From NCBI GenBank assembly GCA_033964015.1, contig CM066915.1, positions 10,191,573 to 10,255,572 of the forward strand: DNA of 64,000 nucleotides, written 5' to 3'. Position 1 is the first letter of the stretch. Each line of letters begins with the position of its first letter. The notes beneath the pieces were generated by a model. The model ran no database searches and had not been told where the DNA came from. It was given only the letters and a program-made list of their open reading frames with translations. The position numbers and the translations under genes are program-made. Source of the DNA: Scolanthus callimorphus (lineage: Eukaryota; Cnidaria; Anthozoa; Actiniaria; Edwardsiidae). Below, one piece after another: positions 43,500 to 54,110 of the stretch.

Positions 43500-43968
43500 T
43501 TGCTTGATTGTGTTTAAAGACAGATTATCTAAGTGTTTCGAGCAGCGTGTGGTTACTAGAAAGTACAGAAACCTATTGACTTTATCTTAGCGTGAAAGGT
43601 TTGCATTTCCATCAAGAAATCTTGAAGGGAACCTATGAAAATACATTTCGAAGTTTATTTACAACTAGTAAGTACCCGTGAAAAATTCACGAATTAAATT
43701 TTCCTTGAATGACGAAAAATATCGGATTGTCTGCCGTTGTAGAATGAACGGTTATACCGCTACGTTTAGAGAGATGTGCTCAAACAATTTGTAACTACGC
43801 CTGTTTACTTTAAAGTATTAAAGTTTGTTATCAGCTTATAGATAGGTGGCATACCGGTGTGAAATATTCGCACCATAGCATACGATGGGAAAGGCGTTTT
43901 AAATTAGATCTTTGAAAACAATGTTCCTTGTGAATGGAAATGAGGCAAATGCCACACAATAACCCCCT
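43500..43968. other. No gene seen
   Basis: No ORF, repeat or motif recognised. Confidence 0.35.
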
Positions 43969-43969
43969 A

Positions 43970-44521
43970 CAGTCGAAGCTCTCTGTGCGACCGCTCTCGT
44001 AAGCGACCAGCTCCCATAACGACCATTTTCCCGAAACCCCGTTTGAAATGTCACATAAACTATTTTATTTCAAGCTCTCGTAAGCGACCGCCTTATTGAT
44101 GCGACCAGCTCCGTTAGCGACCACAATTTCAAATCACCAGCATAGATTTCCTATTGATTTTAAGCTCTCGTAAGCGACCACAGTACTTTTTGTCTTTAAA
44201 ACATCAGTCATCACCTCATAAATATCTAAACTGATACAAGCTGCACAAATGAAATGCTATTTTGTACATATTTTCTATGTACATATTTGCGGTTATATAT
44301 TCTTAATTAAAGTCGGGAAATAAATCAAACTATTTTAAGCATTAGTATCACATGATATTTTCTAGATTTATTGTACTAAGCTCTCGTAAGAGACCCACGC
44401 CTATTGTTAAGTAGGAAGCCGCTTGGTGGTCGTTTACGAGAGCCGTTCTCGTAAGCGACCAGCTCCGTTAACGACCGCAATTTTCAGTTCCCGAGGTGGT
44501 CGCTTACGAGAGCTTCGACTG
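43970..44521. mobile_element. TA-flanked MITE, uninterrupted 552-bp copy
   Basis: Same family as 34173-36604 in inverse orientation, CAGTCGAAGCTCTC to GAGAGCTTCGACTG, flanked by TA. Its interior reads across the site where the other copy carries the TTAA-flanked insertion (around 44305-44315), giving the empty site. Confidence 0.88.
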
Positions 44522-44589
44522 TAAATATTTCCTAACAAAGGTGTTGAGGCATTGGTTTCACTGTGGTTTCCCGTGCGAACTGAAAATCT

Positions 44590-46060
44590 GCGTATTTGCG
44601 ATGTTTGCCGATTTCGTGGAAAATTCTGGAAGATCGCGGTTTTTCTCAAAAAATCCTGATTGACCCAAGAGGTGTGAAAAAGCCCATTCGGATTTCCAAC
44701 GATATTCTGGAATTGCGTAAAGCCGATTTTTAAGGACTCTTATTTGACATGGATATTCCACGATATTCCACGATTTCGTAACGCCCTTATTAAATTGTAT
44801 TAGAGCCGGAAGCGAATTACTTTATCTGCTCTGATTTTCTGCGATTTTGTACGATATTTTACGTCACGGCTTCCGGACCCCGTAGATTGTTTACCAAATC
44901 ATCTTGACCGCGGCGGAGTTCGTTGAGCGAACATTCAAACTTCTGCAGATTAGAAGGGGAGATGTAAACACTGGCTGGACGTATATTCTCTTGGTTTTCA
45001 CGCTCGAAATAACGGCATTGTAACAAATGGCGATCAAAAGGGACATTTAAACAGGTATGAAACTAGACAAAACTATTTAAGTGACAAGTATATAGCTTTG
45101 AAAGTATATTTTTGCGGTCTCAAAGGTCACCAAAGAAGCAACTTTATTTAACGTTCGTTTCGAAAGTGTTGAACTTGTATCAACGGAAGCGGGGTGGCAT
45201 GTGTTTCGCTGGCCACCATTTGAGAATTATTAAATTTCCATGGTATTTCCTTATTCTGTTATGTAGATTTATTTCATGATATTTATCGTGCTAGTAGTGC
45301 CCGTAAGCTCGTCGCTCCAGGTCGGACCGCTGGCCGAAACTTAATTTGAAACCAATCCTGTTATAATGAAACTCATGTCTGGTAAATCTGTACCATTTTT
45401 TTCTGTGAGCATTTCATATCTTCGTGCTTAAAGCAACATTAGCTCGCGATTTCTAGTGATGTAAAGTTAATTCTGGCTTTGAATTATATAAGTTTTTCCG
45501 GGCTATTTGTACCTTGTTTGTCAAAGTGATAATGACTTTAACTGATGTTCTGCAAGTAGATGTTTGTGTAAAAGGAACATTTTCTATAATCAAGTAACGC
45601 CTACATAATCTATATTTAACAAAGGTGCTAGTTATTCTATAGTAATATTGTGAAAATTGAAATAAACAGAGTCTCTAAGGTTGGTACCACAGCCGCGTTG
45701 CATAATCGGGTGACAGACATTCTTTAAAAACCCGAGAACATCCGAAAACATTCTTGAATGTTCCGGGAAATCAGCTCTGTGCTATTTTTTGTGTACAACA
45801 AAACGTTCAAGAACATCGTGGAAGGTTCCAGAATTGTTTAATTAAATCTTCCGGAAGATCGCAGAATATCCAAATAGTTAAGCATGTAGCGTTCTTTTTG
45901 AATTATTCCAGAAAATCCTGGAACATCCAGAGTCCAAATTTACCGTGAAAATTCACACCTTATTATGCCAGAATATTCCGTAAACTTCCAGACTTTTCCG
46001 CAACCATAATCTTAGAATATAGTTTAATATTCCGCAATATGCTGGAATATTCAATCGACA
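44590..46060. repeat. Region enriched in TTCnnGAA (heat-shock-element-like) words
   Basis: Perfect three-module elements: TTCTTGAATGTTC at 45751-45763 and GAAGGTTCCAGAA at 45821-45833; a four-module element with one mismatch at 45906-45923 (TTCCAGAAAATCCTGGAA). Many two-module words (TTCTGGAA, TTCCGGAAG, GGAATATTC) lie at 44600-44780 and 45740-46050. Consensus for HSF is nGAAnnTTCnnGAAn. It may be an unusual repeat or a real response region. No gene recognised within. Confidence 0.5.
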
Positions 46061-46484
46061 GCTCGCACGGGTTTGGCGCGAAAAGATCGCGCGTGTGTCG
46101 GTCGAGATGGTCGTATTTTCGGTCAAGAAAGAAAAAGGCTGAGCTGTACCACTCGAACTTCAACAACTATTGGTTTTAGATGTAAATAATTGCTTATAAT
46201 TGATTATACCAAGAGACTGGTGAATAGGAAGGTTTAGGAAGCGCCAGAAAGGTAAACTAAAACTTTTTAGATTCTTGCTGTTTTCAATGGAAAGTTGCTT
46301 TGCACTACTTGTACAAACTCGGTCAATTCGAATTCAAGTGTATGTGATTTTAAAACTTAGCTTTTAAACATCTAAGGTTATCAGTGAAACTTGGGAAAAT
46401 CGCTTGAATTAGACCTTAGCTCAAGTAAAACCTTTTCCAACAAAAACATGCACACTGGAGAGATTTCCTTCCGCTCAGGTTTGT

Positions 46485-46625
46485 GTCAACTTCGTTTTTT
46501 CGGCTCGAACATCTCCGTTTTTAGCATAGATTTCGAAAATGTCATACATTTCCTCCTTCCGGTCGGGTTTGGGAGCTTCGTTTTTTCGGCTCGAACTTCT
46601 CTGTTTTTAGTATAGATTTCGAAAT
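46485..46625. repeat. 86-bp tandem duplication
   Basis: CTTCGTTTTTTCGGCTCGAAC followed by TCTCCGTTTTTAGCATAGATT TCGAAA occurs at about 46491 and 46577 with a few changes. Confidence 0.8.
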
Positions 46626-47339
46626 AAATAGGCTCTCAAAGGACTGTTGTTTGTGATCTGAGTGTTTGTTTATTTGCAAGTGGCGCGCCGGGGCTTCGTG
46701 CAACGCGCCAAAACTTTGAATGGGATATCTTGTCCACTCTCATATTTTTGGGAAAGCGATATTTGCCTGAACATTACTGTGTTATTTGTGCGAGAATCGC
46801 GTAGGTTTGGACGTCTTTGTTGCTTTCGGCTGCGAGAAATTGTTTACTTTTTTGTTTCTGTGGAAGACTTAAAATGGCGCCTTTGCGAACTCGATCTTCT
46901 CGCTTCCGAAAACGCTTGAATTAGATCTTCCGTCGACTTTGTCCTTTTCGAATAAAATGTATCCTATAACACAGTTCCCCAAGTTTGCAAGAGAATGGCG
47001 TTGTTTTCAGTTCCGTGGTGCAGCCGTTTTTCCAGGCTGCTGGGCCAACAGTTTGACCTTGACCCCGCCCACATCACGTATTATATAAAAGATGGTATAG
47101 GGATTTGGAGGAAACCGGCTTGACGTGGGGTTTCCTATTCTTGATTCTTGTACTCCATGGTAAACTTTGAAATATACATTTTCCGCTTTCCGTGCGAATT
47201 TCATGGCGGAGCGAACCCAATACTTATTCGCTATAGTTCTTTCAAAGCAAACCCAAATCAAGCCAAGGGATTCTTTTAAGTTTTGAGTTTTGAGTAGCTG
47301 GATTTTTGGCCACTTTTTGACAAAACTGCTCGAAATCCT
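46626..47339. other. No gene seen
   Basis: Short ORFs on both strands without motifs or clear splice pairs. Confidence 0.3.
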
Positions 47340-47470
47340 GGTAAAATCTGTCTCAAAATATTCTTCTTGACCGGAAGTAAAATTCCGCCCTTTGCTAGAT
47401 TCCAGGCTTTCCCGTACAGGGCCGCCACCTTGAAGTGGGCGTAAAAAAAAAAATTCGCCCGGCGTGGTAC
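47340..47470. repeat. Interspersed repeat (inverse of 42825-42905)
   Basis: GACCGGAAGTAAAATTCCGCC, TTTGCTAGATTCCAGGCTTTC and CACCTTGAAGTGGGCGTAAA; the GGCCGCCACCTTGAAGTGGG end is the more complete copy. Confidence 0.7.
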
Positions 47471-47879
47471 TACATGGCAGAAGAAATTCAATGAAATTCA
47501 AGCACTATATCATGGCCTAAGTAGAAATTCTGAGTGAATTAAATATTCTGATAATATCATGATTTATCACTATATCATGGACATAGAAGAAATCCTTAGC
47601 TAATTAACTATTCTGATATATTAACTACTTATTAACCGAGCGCGAGGTCTGTACTGAGAAATATGAGCCCGAGGTGGGACTTTTCAACAGTTCTGAAAAC
47701 GAATACAAATTGCTTCAACATCAGACGAACTTCAGACGGCATGGAAAACGAAAATCTTGCTGCGTTGTGCACTTCGACTTCGAAATATTAACCCTTTTGG
47801 ACGAAATATATAGATTTAGCCACTGGCTAAAAGCGGAGCTCCTGGTTATAAAATTTTCTATGTGAATGAAAGGGATTCC

Positions 47880-49165
47880 CATGTGTACATGGTTTATATG
47901 GTTGCTTTAGAGTCTTCACGAGATATTCATTTTTCAAGCATAGATGACGTCATCGATGACGTTACATCACGTGACCACTTCATTTTGCTCATCTGGTGAC
48001 CTAGACCACACTACCCAAGTTTGGTTGTTCTAGAGTCTTCTCTTGACGAGATATTCATTTTTCAAGCATAGATGACGTCATCGGTGACGTCACATCACGT
48101 GACCACTTCATTTCGCTCATCTGGTGACCAAGACCACACTGCCCAAGTTTGATTGTTTTAGAGTCTTCTCTTCACGAGATATTCATTTTTCAAGCATAGA
48201 TGACGTCATCGATGACGTCATATCACGTGACCACTTCATTTCGATCATATGGTGGCCTAGACAACACTACCCAAGTTTGGTTCTTTTAGAGTTTTCCCTT
48301 CACGAGATATTATTTTTTCAAGCATAGATGACGTCATCGATGACGTCACATCACGTGACCACTTCATTTTGCTCATCTGGTGACCTAGACCACACTACCC
48401 AAGTTTGGTTGTTCTAGAGTCTTCTCTTGACGAGATATTCATTTTTCAAGCATAGATGACGTCATCGATGACGTCACATCACGTGACCACTTCATTTCGC
48501 TCATCTGGTGACCTAGACCACACTACCCAAGTTTGGTTGTTTTAGAGTCTTCTCTTCACGAGATATTCATTTTTCAAGCATAGATGACGTCATCGATGAC
48601 GTCACATCACGTGACCACTTCATTTCGCTCATCTGGTGACCTAGACCACACTACCCAAGTTTGGTTGTTTTAGAGTCTTCTCTTCACGAGATATTCATTT
48701 TTCAAGCATAGATGACGTCATCGATGACGTCACATCACGTGACCGTGCTACAGCACCCCCCTTGTGGCATAGACAAAACCTCCAAGTATGGCTGTCTTAG
48801 CATGTTCCCTTGAGGAGATATAATTTTTTCTTTGCATACCACAGGGTTCCCATGTGTACACGGACGACGGACGGCGGACGGACGGCGGACACTATAGGTT
48901 TAATACCAGAAAAATAAAGAAAAAATCATATCTCCCGAAGGGAAGCTTCTCTAGAAGCCAAACTTGGACAAACTTTCAAAGACCATCAGAGGAACTCTAC
49001 ACCAAAGTCACGTTCCCTCACGCCATCAATGACGTCATCAAAATGATCCAAAATGCCCGTGACGTTCAAAAATCAACTCGATGGTATACGTTTTTCCCTT
49101 AGGTATGGTGCTCCGCTTGCGCGGGCCTTCGGCCCGCGCTGGAGCTCCGCTATAACTGAATATGA
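47880..49165. repeat. Hairpin-ended element with 128-bp CRE/E-box satellite, copy 2
   Basis: Seven units, with the palindrome starting at 47945, 48073, 48201, 48329, 48457, 48585 and 48713, exactly 128 bp apart. The core TGACGTCATCGATGACGTCA is a perfect 20-bp palindrome holding two CREs, followed by CATCACGTGACC (E-box). Units also share CACTACCCAAGTTTGGTTGT. The right end has (GGACGGC)n at 48860-48890 and the hairpin terminus GCGCGGGCCTTCGGCCCGCGC at about 49117-49137. Inverse orientation to 18350-19300. Confidence 0.85.
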
Positions 49166-49205
49166 ATACTCGACAAAAGCGGGTTGCACAGTGTTGGATC
49201 TAAAG

Positions 49206-49336
49206 AGAACATTATAAAGATGTCTGGATGGATTGTAATCTGCCGATTTTAGAAAAACCTTTGCCTCAAGTGAAAGAAAACAGCGTGCTGCAAGCTTTGA
49301 GAAGAAAATTTCAAACAAAACTCAATTCAACCATCT
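49206..49336 (+). other. Exon-like open segment
   Basis: The frame REHYKDVWMDCNLPILEKPL, PQVKENSVLQALRRKFQTKL, NSTISNT ends at ACCG|GTAAGC, a good donor. The start is unclear because a stop lies just upstream and no strong acceptor was found. It sits in the only 285 bp between two repeat elements. It may be a host exon or a decayed element ORF. Confidence 0.25.
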
Positions 49337-51179
49337 CTAATACCGGTAAGCAAATCGTTGTAAAATTTACACCCTAATGAGACCCTGTATATGCAAATGA
49401 TATTTACATTTCCCTTTTTCCTTTGTCGACTTGTGAGTTATTGTTTTTATAGTACGGGAGCTGACCCCAGAAAAAGTGGTCTCGTTCAACTCACTTTACA
49501 TACAAGAACTTACTGTTCACTTTGGCTGCCAGATGGCTGAAGATCATCGCCAGGTAGTTAGTACATTCAAATTGTGGTATCAGTTTCGAGCTACAGCCAG
49601 ATTTGTCAGGGGGGTGGGGGCTCTTTTCAGCCACCAAATTCTAGCAATTTTAGCATGTTGCAAAACATCAAATCAGCATATCTTTTGACTGTGGGGTGCG
49701 AATCGATTGATATTTGGACATCATCTGTTATCCATGGAGGTCTTCTTTTGCACTTGTCTTATGCGAGATTTATCGTAACCATGGCAACGGTTGTCAGGGG
49801 AATGAGTTTCTTGGACTTTGGGCAAACATTGTGCTCATAGCGATTTTCAACATGCCCTATTGCGTGCATAGTGGACTCAGAAACAAGTAAGTCATATTAT
49901 TCCAAGTGCGGGTGCCCCCAAAGAGTAACATGTTACAAAATAGGATCCTTTGAGCACTGTGCCATCTTACGGTAAAAGTCCAAAGTTGCTAGAACTGCTC
50001 AAAACCCCACTTTCTATCTCAGTTATAACGAAACTACAAAAATATATATAACTTTTGGCTATGTGATGTGGAGCAGATGATATTTCGCTATCGTAACCAA
50101 CTTATCGAGTTCTTTCTTTTGCACTAGTTTTATGTTGGTTTTCCGTAACCATGACAACGGTTGCCAGGGGCATAAATATTGCTAGATTTGTGTAAATATT
50201 TGAGGTGATTAGTGAATTTTAGGTGCATTTTCGCATCTTTCAAAACCCTGAAACTATATTGATCATATCACTCCAGGTGTAGATGGCCCTAAAGAGTAAC
50301 ATATTATAGAATAAAAAAAATTGGAGCATTGTGCCACCTTGCGTTCAACATAAAAAAATGATAAAACTGCTCAAAATCCCCCTTAGTTATATCACTTTTG
50401 TTGAAACTATAAGAACACATTACGTTTGACTATGCCATGTAAATTGGTAGATATTTCTCTATCGTAAGAAATCTATCAATATCTTTCTTGTCTATGTTGA
50501 CTTCGTAACCATGACAACGGTTGCTAGGGTTAATGTTTTTTTATATTTGCTCTAAATAGCGATGTTTATGTATTTTTTCGTACTTCTAAACTCATAAAAC
50601 ATGGAAGTCATATTCCTTCAACTCTAGATTACCCATAAGAGTGACATATTACGAAATAAGGCATTTTGAGCATTGCGCCACCTTGCTGTGAAAGTCAAAA
50701 GTTGCCATTACTGCTCAAAAGCCCACTCTGTATCTCCGTTATTGCGAAACTGTAAAAATATATCTTTTAACTAGGTAATGTAAACTGGATGATATTTCAC
50801 TATTTTAAGAAATTCAGCGGGTTCTTTCTTTTACACTAATTTTGATGAGCTTGACGTGTAAATATTTGCGCATAATGGTGAATTTAAGTGCATTTCCACA
50901 TGTTTTTATAGGTCATTTCACTCAAAGGTAGGCGACCACATATCACAAAATAGGATATTCTGTGTATTGTGCCACCTTACTAAGGGAATCAATATGTGCT
51001 AAAATTGTTCACAACCCAAGTTTTGTACACAATCGAAATCCATAAAGTCTATTTGCCCATTTGTTGTGAATGGATCAATATTTGTTATCCAGAGAGATCT
51101 TGCTTTTGCAGTACTACTATAAATAACCGATTTTTGTAACCATGTTAACGCTGTTGCCAGCTATGTGAATATTTCATTG

Positions 51180-52030
51180 ATGTCCGTAATATTACGCCGC
51201 CCCAGTTCAATGTATCAGGGCATGGCTTTGTCGTTGTCCAGAAGTCATTATTCTATTAAAAGCGCCCCTGTTTCCCAAAGGTCACGAGAGGGAAAAAGCT
51301 ACTAAAGGTACTTATTATATAATGTTACCAGATATCCATGTGATAAAGCAGTGAATAAAAATCGTATCAGTGAAGTGATACGATATCACTTCACGGCAAG
51401 AATAAAATGCAATTTGTCTTTCTTCAGAGTATATAATAAACAAATTATGACATGGCGAGCGAGTGAGCGGTATGACACGAAAACAAGTGACTAATTAAAG
51501 GCATGCCGTAGGCTAACTCGTGGCTTTTCCCGTTGAAAAAAACGTGCAGAATATCGGAAATACCGCACTTCTAGCTGCGCTCGGTTATTAGTATTTTGCA
51601 GTTTATTTGACAGGGGACATGAGCTTACTATTTCTAATCTCGCAGTTTATGAATGTTCTACTCCATAAAGTTGTTCTTTAGCCAAAAAAAACTTATGGAG
51701 AGGTGATACTTAGATCAGAGCAAAAATATATGTTTTACCATCTTTGTGCAGAGGAGGTAAGGTTCTTTTTACAGTTTAGGCTTAATTAAAAGAAGCCTTT
51801 AAAACTAATTCGATTTTTGCGCACGCACCTCTTATCTGCCCACATTTTGCACCCTCTTGCCTCTAGATGCCTTAGCTTTGCATAATAAAGACCCTTATAC
51901 AATGTATTATAAAATGGCTCCCACATGGATACATTTAGCGACGATCTGTTGTATATATACTTTGGTGAAGGTACAAGGGTAACTGAGAAAAACAAGGTGT
52001 TTTATTTGAGTTTTGAGTTTTAGTCCTGCA
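51180..52030. other. Centre of the inverted-repeat element, no gene seen
   Basis: Short ORFs only; a GTGATACGATATCACTTCAC palindrome lies near 51375-51395. Confidence 0.4.
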
Positions 52031-52190
52031 AGTGGCTAGCGGGCGTCCCGAGGGATTGGATGGATGACTTCAGCATAAATTATGCTAATATCGTGCTAAA
52101 GTAGGAGTGAGTGAGTGACATCGAGTCCCCACGATAACTCCTTGGCTGTTGCTACGCAACTAGCCACGAGTTAAAAACGATATCAAGTTC
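52030..52190. repeat. Interspersed repeat, copy 2 (inverse of 12190-12350)
   Basis: GATGACTTCAGCATAAATTAT, GAGTGAGTGAGTGACATCGAG and GGCTGTTGCTACGCAACTAG, ending ACGAGTTAAAAACG. Confidence 0.7.
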
Positions 52191-52490
52191 TTGCCATATA
52201 ATCTCTATCTGACCCTGTGATCCAAATGGCTGTTTGCTTTCATGGAATAAGCCAGTCGCCTGTTACTTATAATTGGTCGTCTCAGGAACCAGGTTCCATC
52301 AACCATGGAAACAACGGCTATGAAAAAATATTTTCTTTGGACGAAATTAGAATTCTTCCTTTCTGCAAAATGTCATTCCACTAACCAGGCTGTCCAAATA
52401 TAGATATTGACTTGCATCATATGGACTTTCGGCTTTTTATCATTCACTTTATAATTAATAAATAACAGAACTCCATGGTTGTCCAATTAA

Positions 52491-53126
52491 GATCCCGTCC
52501 ACACTACTCCGTTTTCAAACGAAAACGGATACTTTTTTGCTCCGGATACGGCTGTCGTCCACACTACAACGCCGAAAACGATCACCGAAAACGGATCAAT
52601 CCGAAAACGCTCTCCAGAGTGGAGCGATTTAAAAACGGAGCTGTTTGAAAAGGCTGTTTTCTAGTGTGGACGGTTGAAAACGATGCTATATGAAAACAAT
52701 GACGTTACCACAGCAAACCCGACCAATTCCACAGGCCAACAGATCGAAATGCGCATGCGTTCAGCTTATTTGAGCATGCAACCTCGTCCCCAGGGTCTTC
52801 TCGGTCGTTTTCAAAATGGCGGTTAGCTCGGGAGAAGACCCTGGGGGAGGCTGAGTCACATGACCGTTTCGAAACAAAGACAAACCTCGTTCCATGTCCT
52901 CAGACAGTGGTCACCAACCGCCATCTTGAAAATTACCCACAAGACCCTGGGGACGAGGTTGTTGAGCATGCCCACTGAATGCATAAGAGCGTTTTCGTAA
53001 GGATACGCGTTGTAGTGTGGATGGGCGAATACGATACGAAAACGATAAGTGTGGACGCAAATATTATTGAAAACGGAGCAAAAAGTATCCGTTTTCGTTT
53101 GAAAACGGTGTAGTGTGGACGGGGTC
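52491..53126. mobile_element. MITE with CCGTCCACACTA termini
   Basis: Left end GATCCCGTCCACACTACTCC followed by GTTTTCAAACGAAAACGGAT; right end is the inverse, ...GTAGTGTGGACGGGGTC at 53126. Repeated GAAAACG words fill the arms. Contains a second, nested MITE. No transposase. Confidence 0.82.
52779..52961. mobile_element. Nested MITE with 9-bp target duplication
   Basis: Termini CAACCTCGTCCCCAGGGTCTT and AAGACCCTGGGGACGAGGTTG, flanked on both sides by TTGAGCATG (left at about 52770, right at 52962). An 8-9-bp duplication suggests hAT, P or Mutator-type mobilisation. Also contains AAAATGGCGG / CCGCCATCTT inverse blocks. Confidence 0.8.
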
Positions 53127-53277
53127 TAAGACGAATGAGTTTTTGCAACTGATCCGGGGTCATTTTCGAATCCAGAGCAGGCGAGAAGATTGCCTTCGCT
53201 CATCGGCTGATTTTGAAAGTTGGGGCATGTGCGTAAAGTTATTTCTCTCGACGGCTCTTTCATGACATCATGGCATC

Positions 53278-53880
53278 ATGACTTTTGATACATTTTTCCA
53301 ACCCTTATCAAGTAAACACAACTACAATACTCGTTTAGCCTCAAAATTAAATTATTACCTTCCAAAAGCTCGCACGAATTTTCGAAAATTTAATATAAGA
53401 TTCTTAGGAGTTAAAATCTGGAATTCTATTGACAAAAATGACAAATTGCTCCATCGAAACCTCTATAAAAATAAATTAACAGCCGACAGAATTGCAAATT
53501 ACTAAATTTACTTTCTCTAATATTAATTATGCACCACCTTCTGCATCCTATCTCGCTTTTTTTCGTACTTTTATTTTATTTTGTTTTGTTTGTATACTCG
53601 TCGTGAAGTCTTCCCTGTGCTTTTTCCCTCTGCAACACACAATCTATAGTACCATCAGTGTTTCCTTTTCTCTCCGATACATACATTACAATTTTTCCAA
53701 TCTTAAGCGCACCCTAGCTCGATTAGTCTAGTGCTACTCTAGGTTGCCTGTACAAACTATTTTATGTCAGATTTTGCACCTATAAACTACCTGCCTGCCT
53801 TACCTTAACTATCTTTTTATAACCAAATGTAAACTGCAAAGTACAAATAAAGATTGTTGTTGTTTTTGTTGTTGTTGCAT
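53278..53880 (+). pseudogene. 3' end of a non-LTR retrotransposon
   Basis: The 75-aa ORF 53278-53505 reads SKHNYNTRLASKLNYYLPKA, FNIRFLGVKIWNSIDKNDKL, the typical C-terminal tail of CR1/Jockey-like LINE ORF2 (YNTR ... G.KIWNSI). A 3' UTR follows and ends in a (GTTGTT)n tail at 53853-53878. The 5' side is cut off at about 53270. It lies in the centre of the 49.45-56.25 kb element. Confidence 0.72.
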
Positions 53881-54063
53881 CAATATTGGAATAACAAGAC
53901 TTACATATTTTTGCGTACAAAAACAAGCAAAATGCGTTTTAAACGTTGTTATACCGGAGTGCTGCGAGGACATTTTTTTAACGTTTGTTGCAAAATGTCT
54001 GAAATCGAAACAATCAATCATCTGATTATTTGAAGTGATTTATTTTAATAGTGCGGGGGATCG

Positions 54064-54110
54064 CTAGCCTGCGAATCGCGTGTACCGGATATTCGCAGGC
54101 TAGGGATCGC
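54064..54110. repeat. Short hairpin
   Basis: CTAGCCTGCGAAT pairs with ATTCGCAGGCTAG around a 14-bp loop; GGATCGC flanks both sides as a direct repeat (54058 and 54112 region), consistent with a very small MITE and its target duplication. Confidence 0.6.

Noticed and set aside
49574..49840. Protein-coding gene in the outer X-box unit
   Set aside because: The open frame is shared by both arms but diverges by frameshift at its end, has no domain, and lies in a tandem repeat unit.
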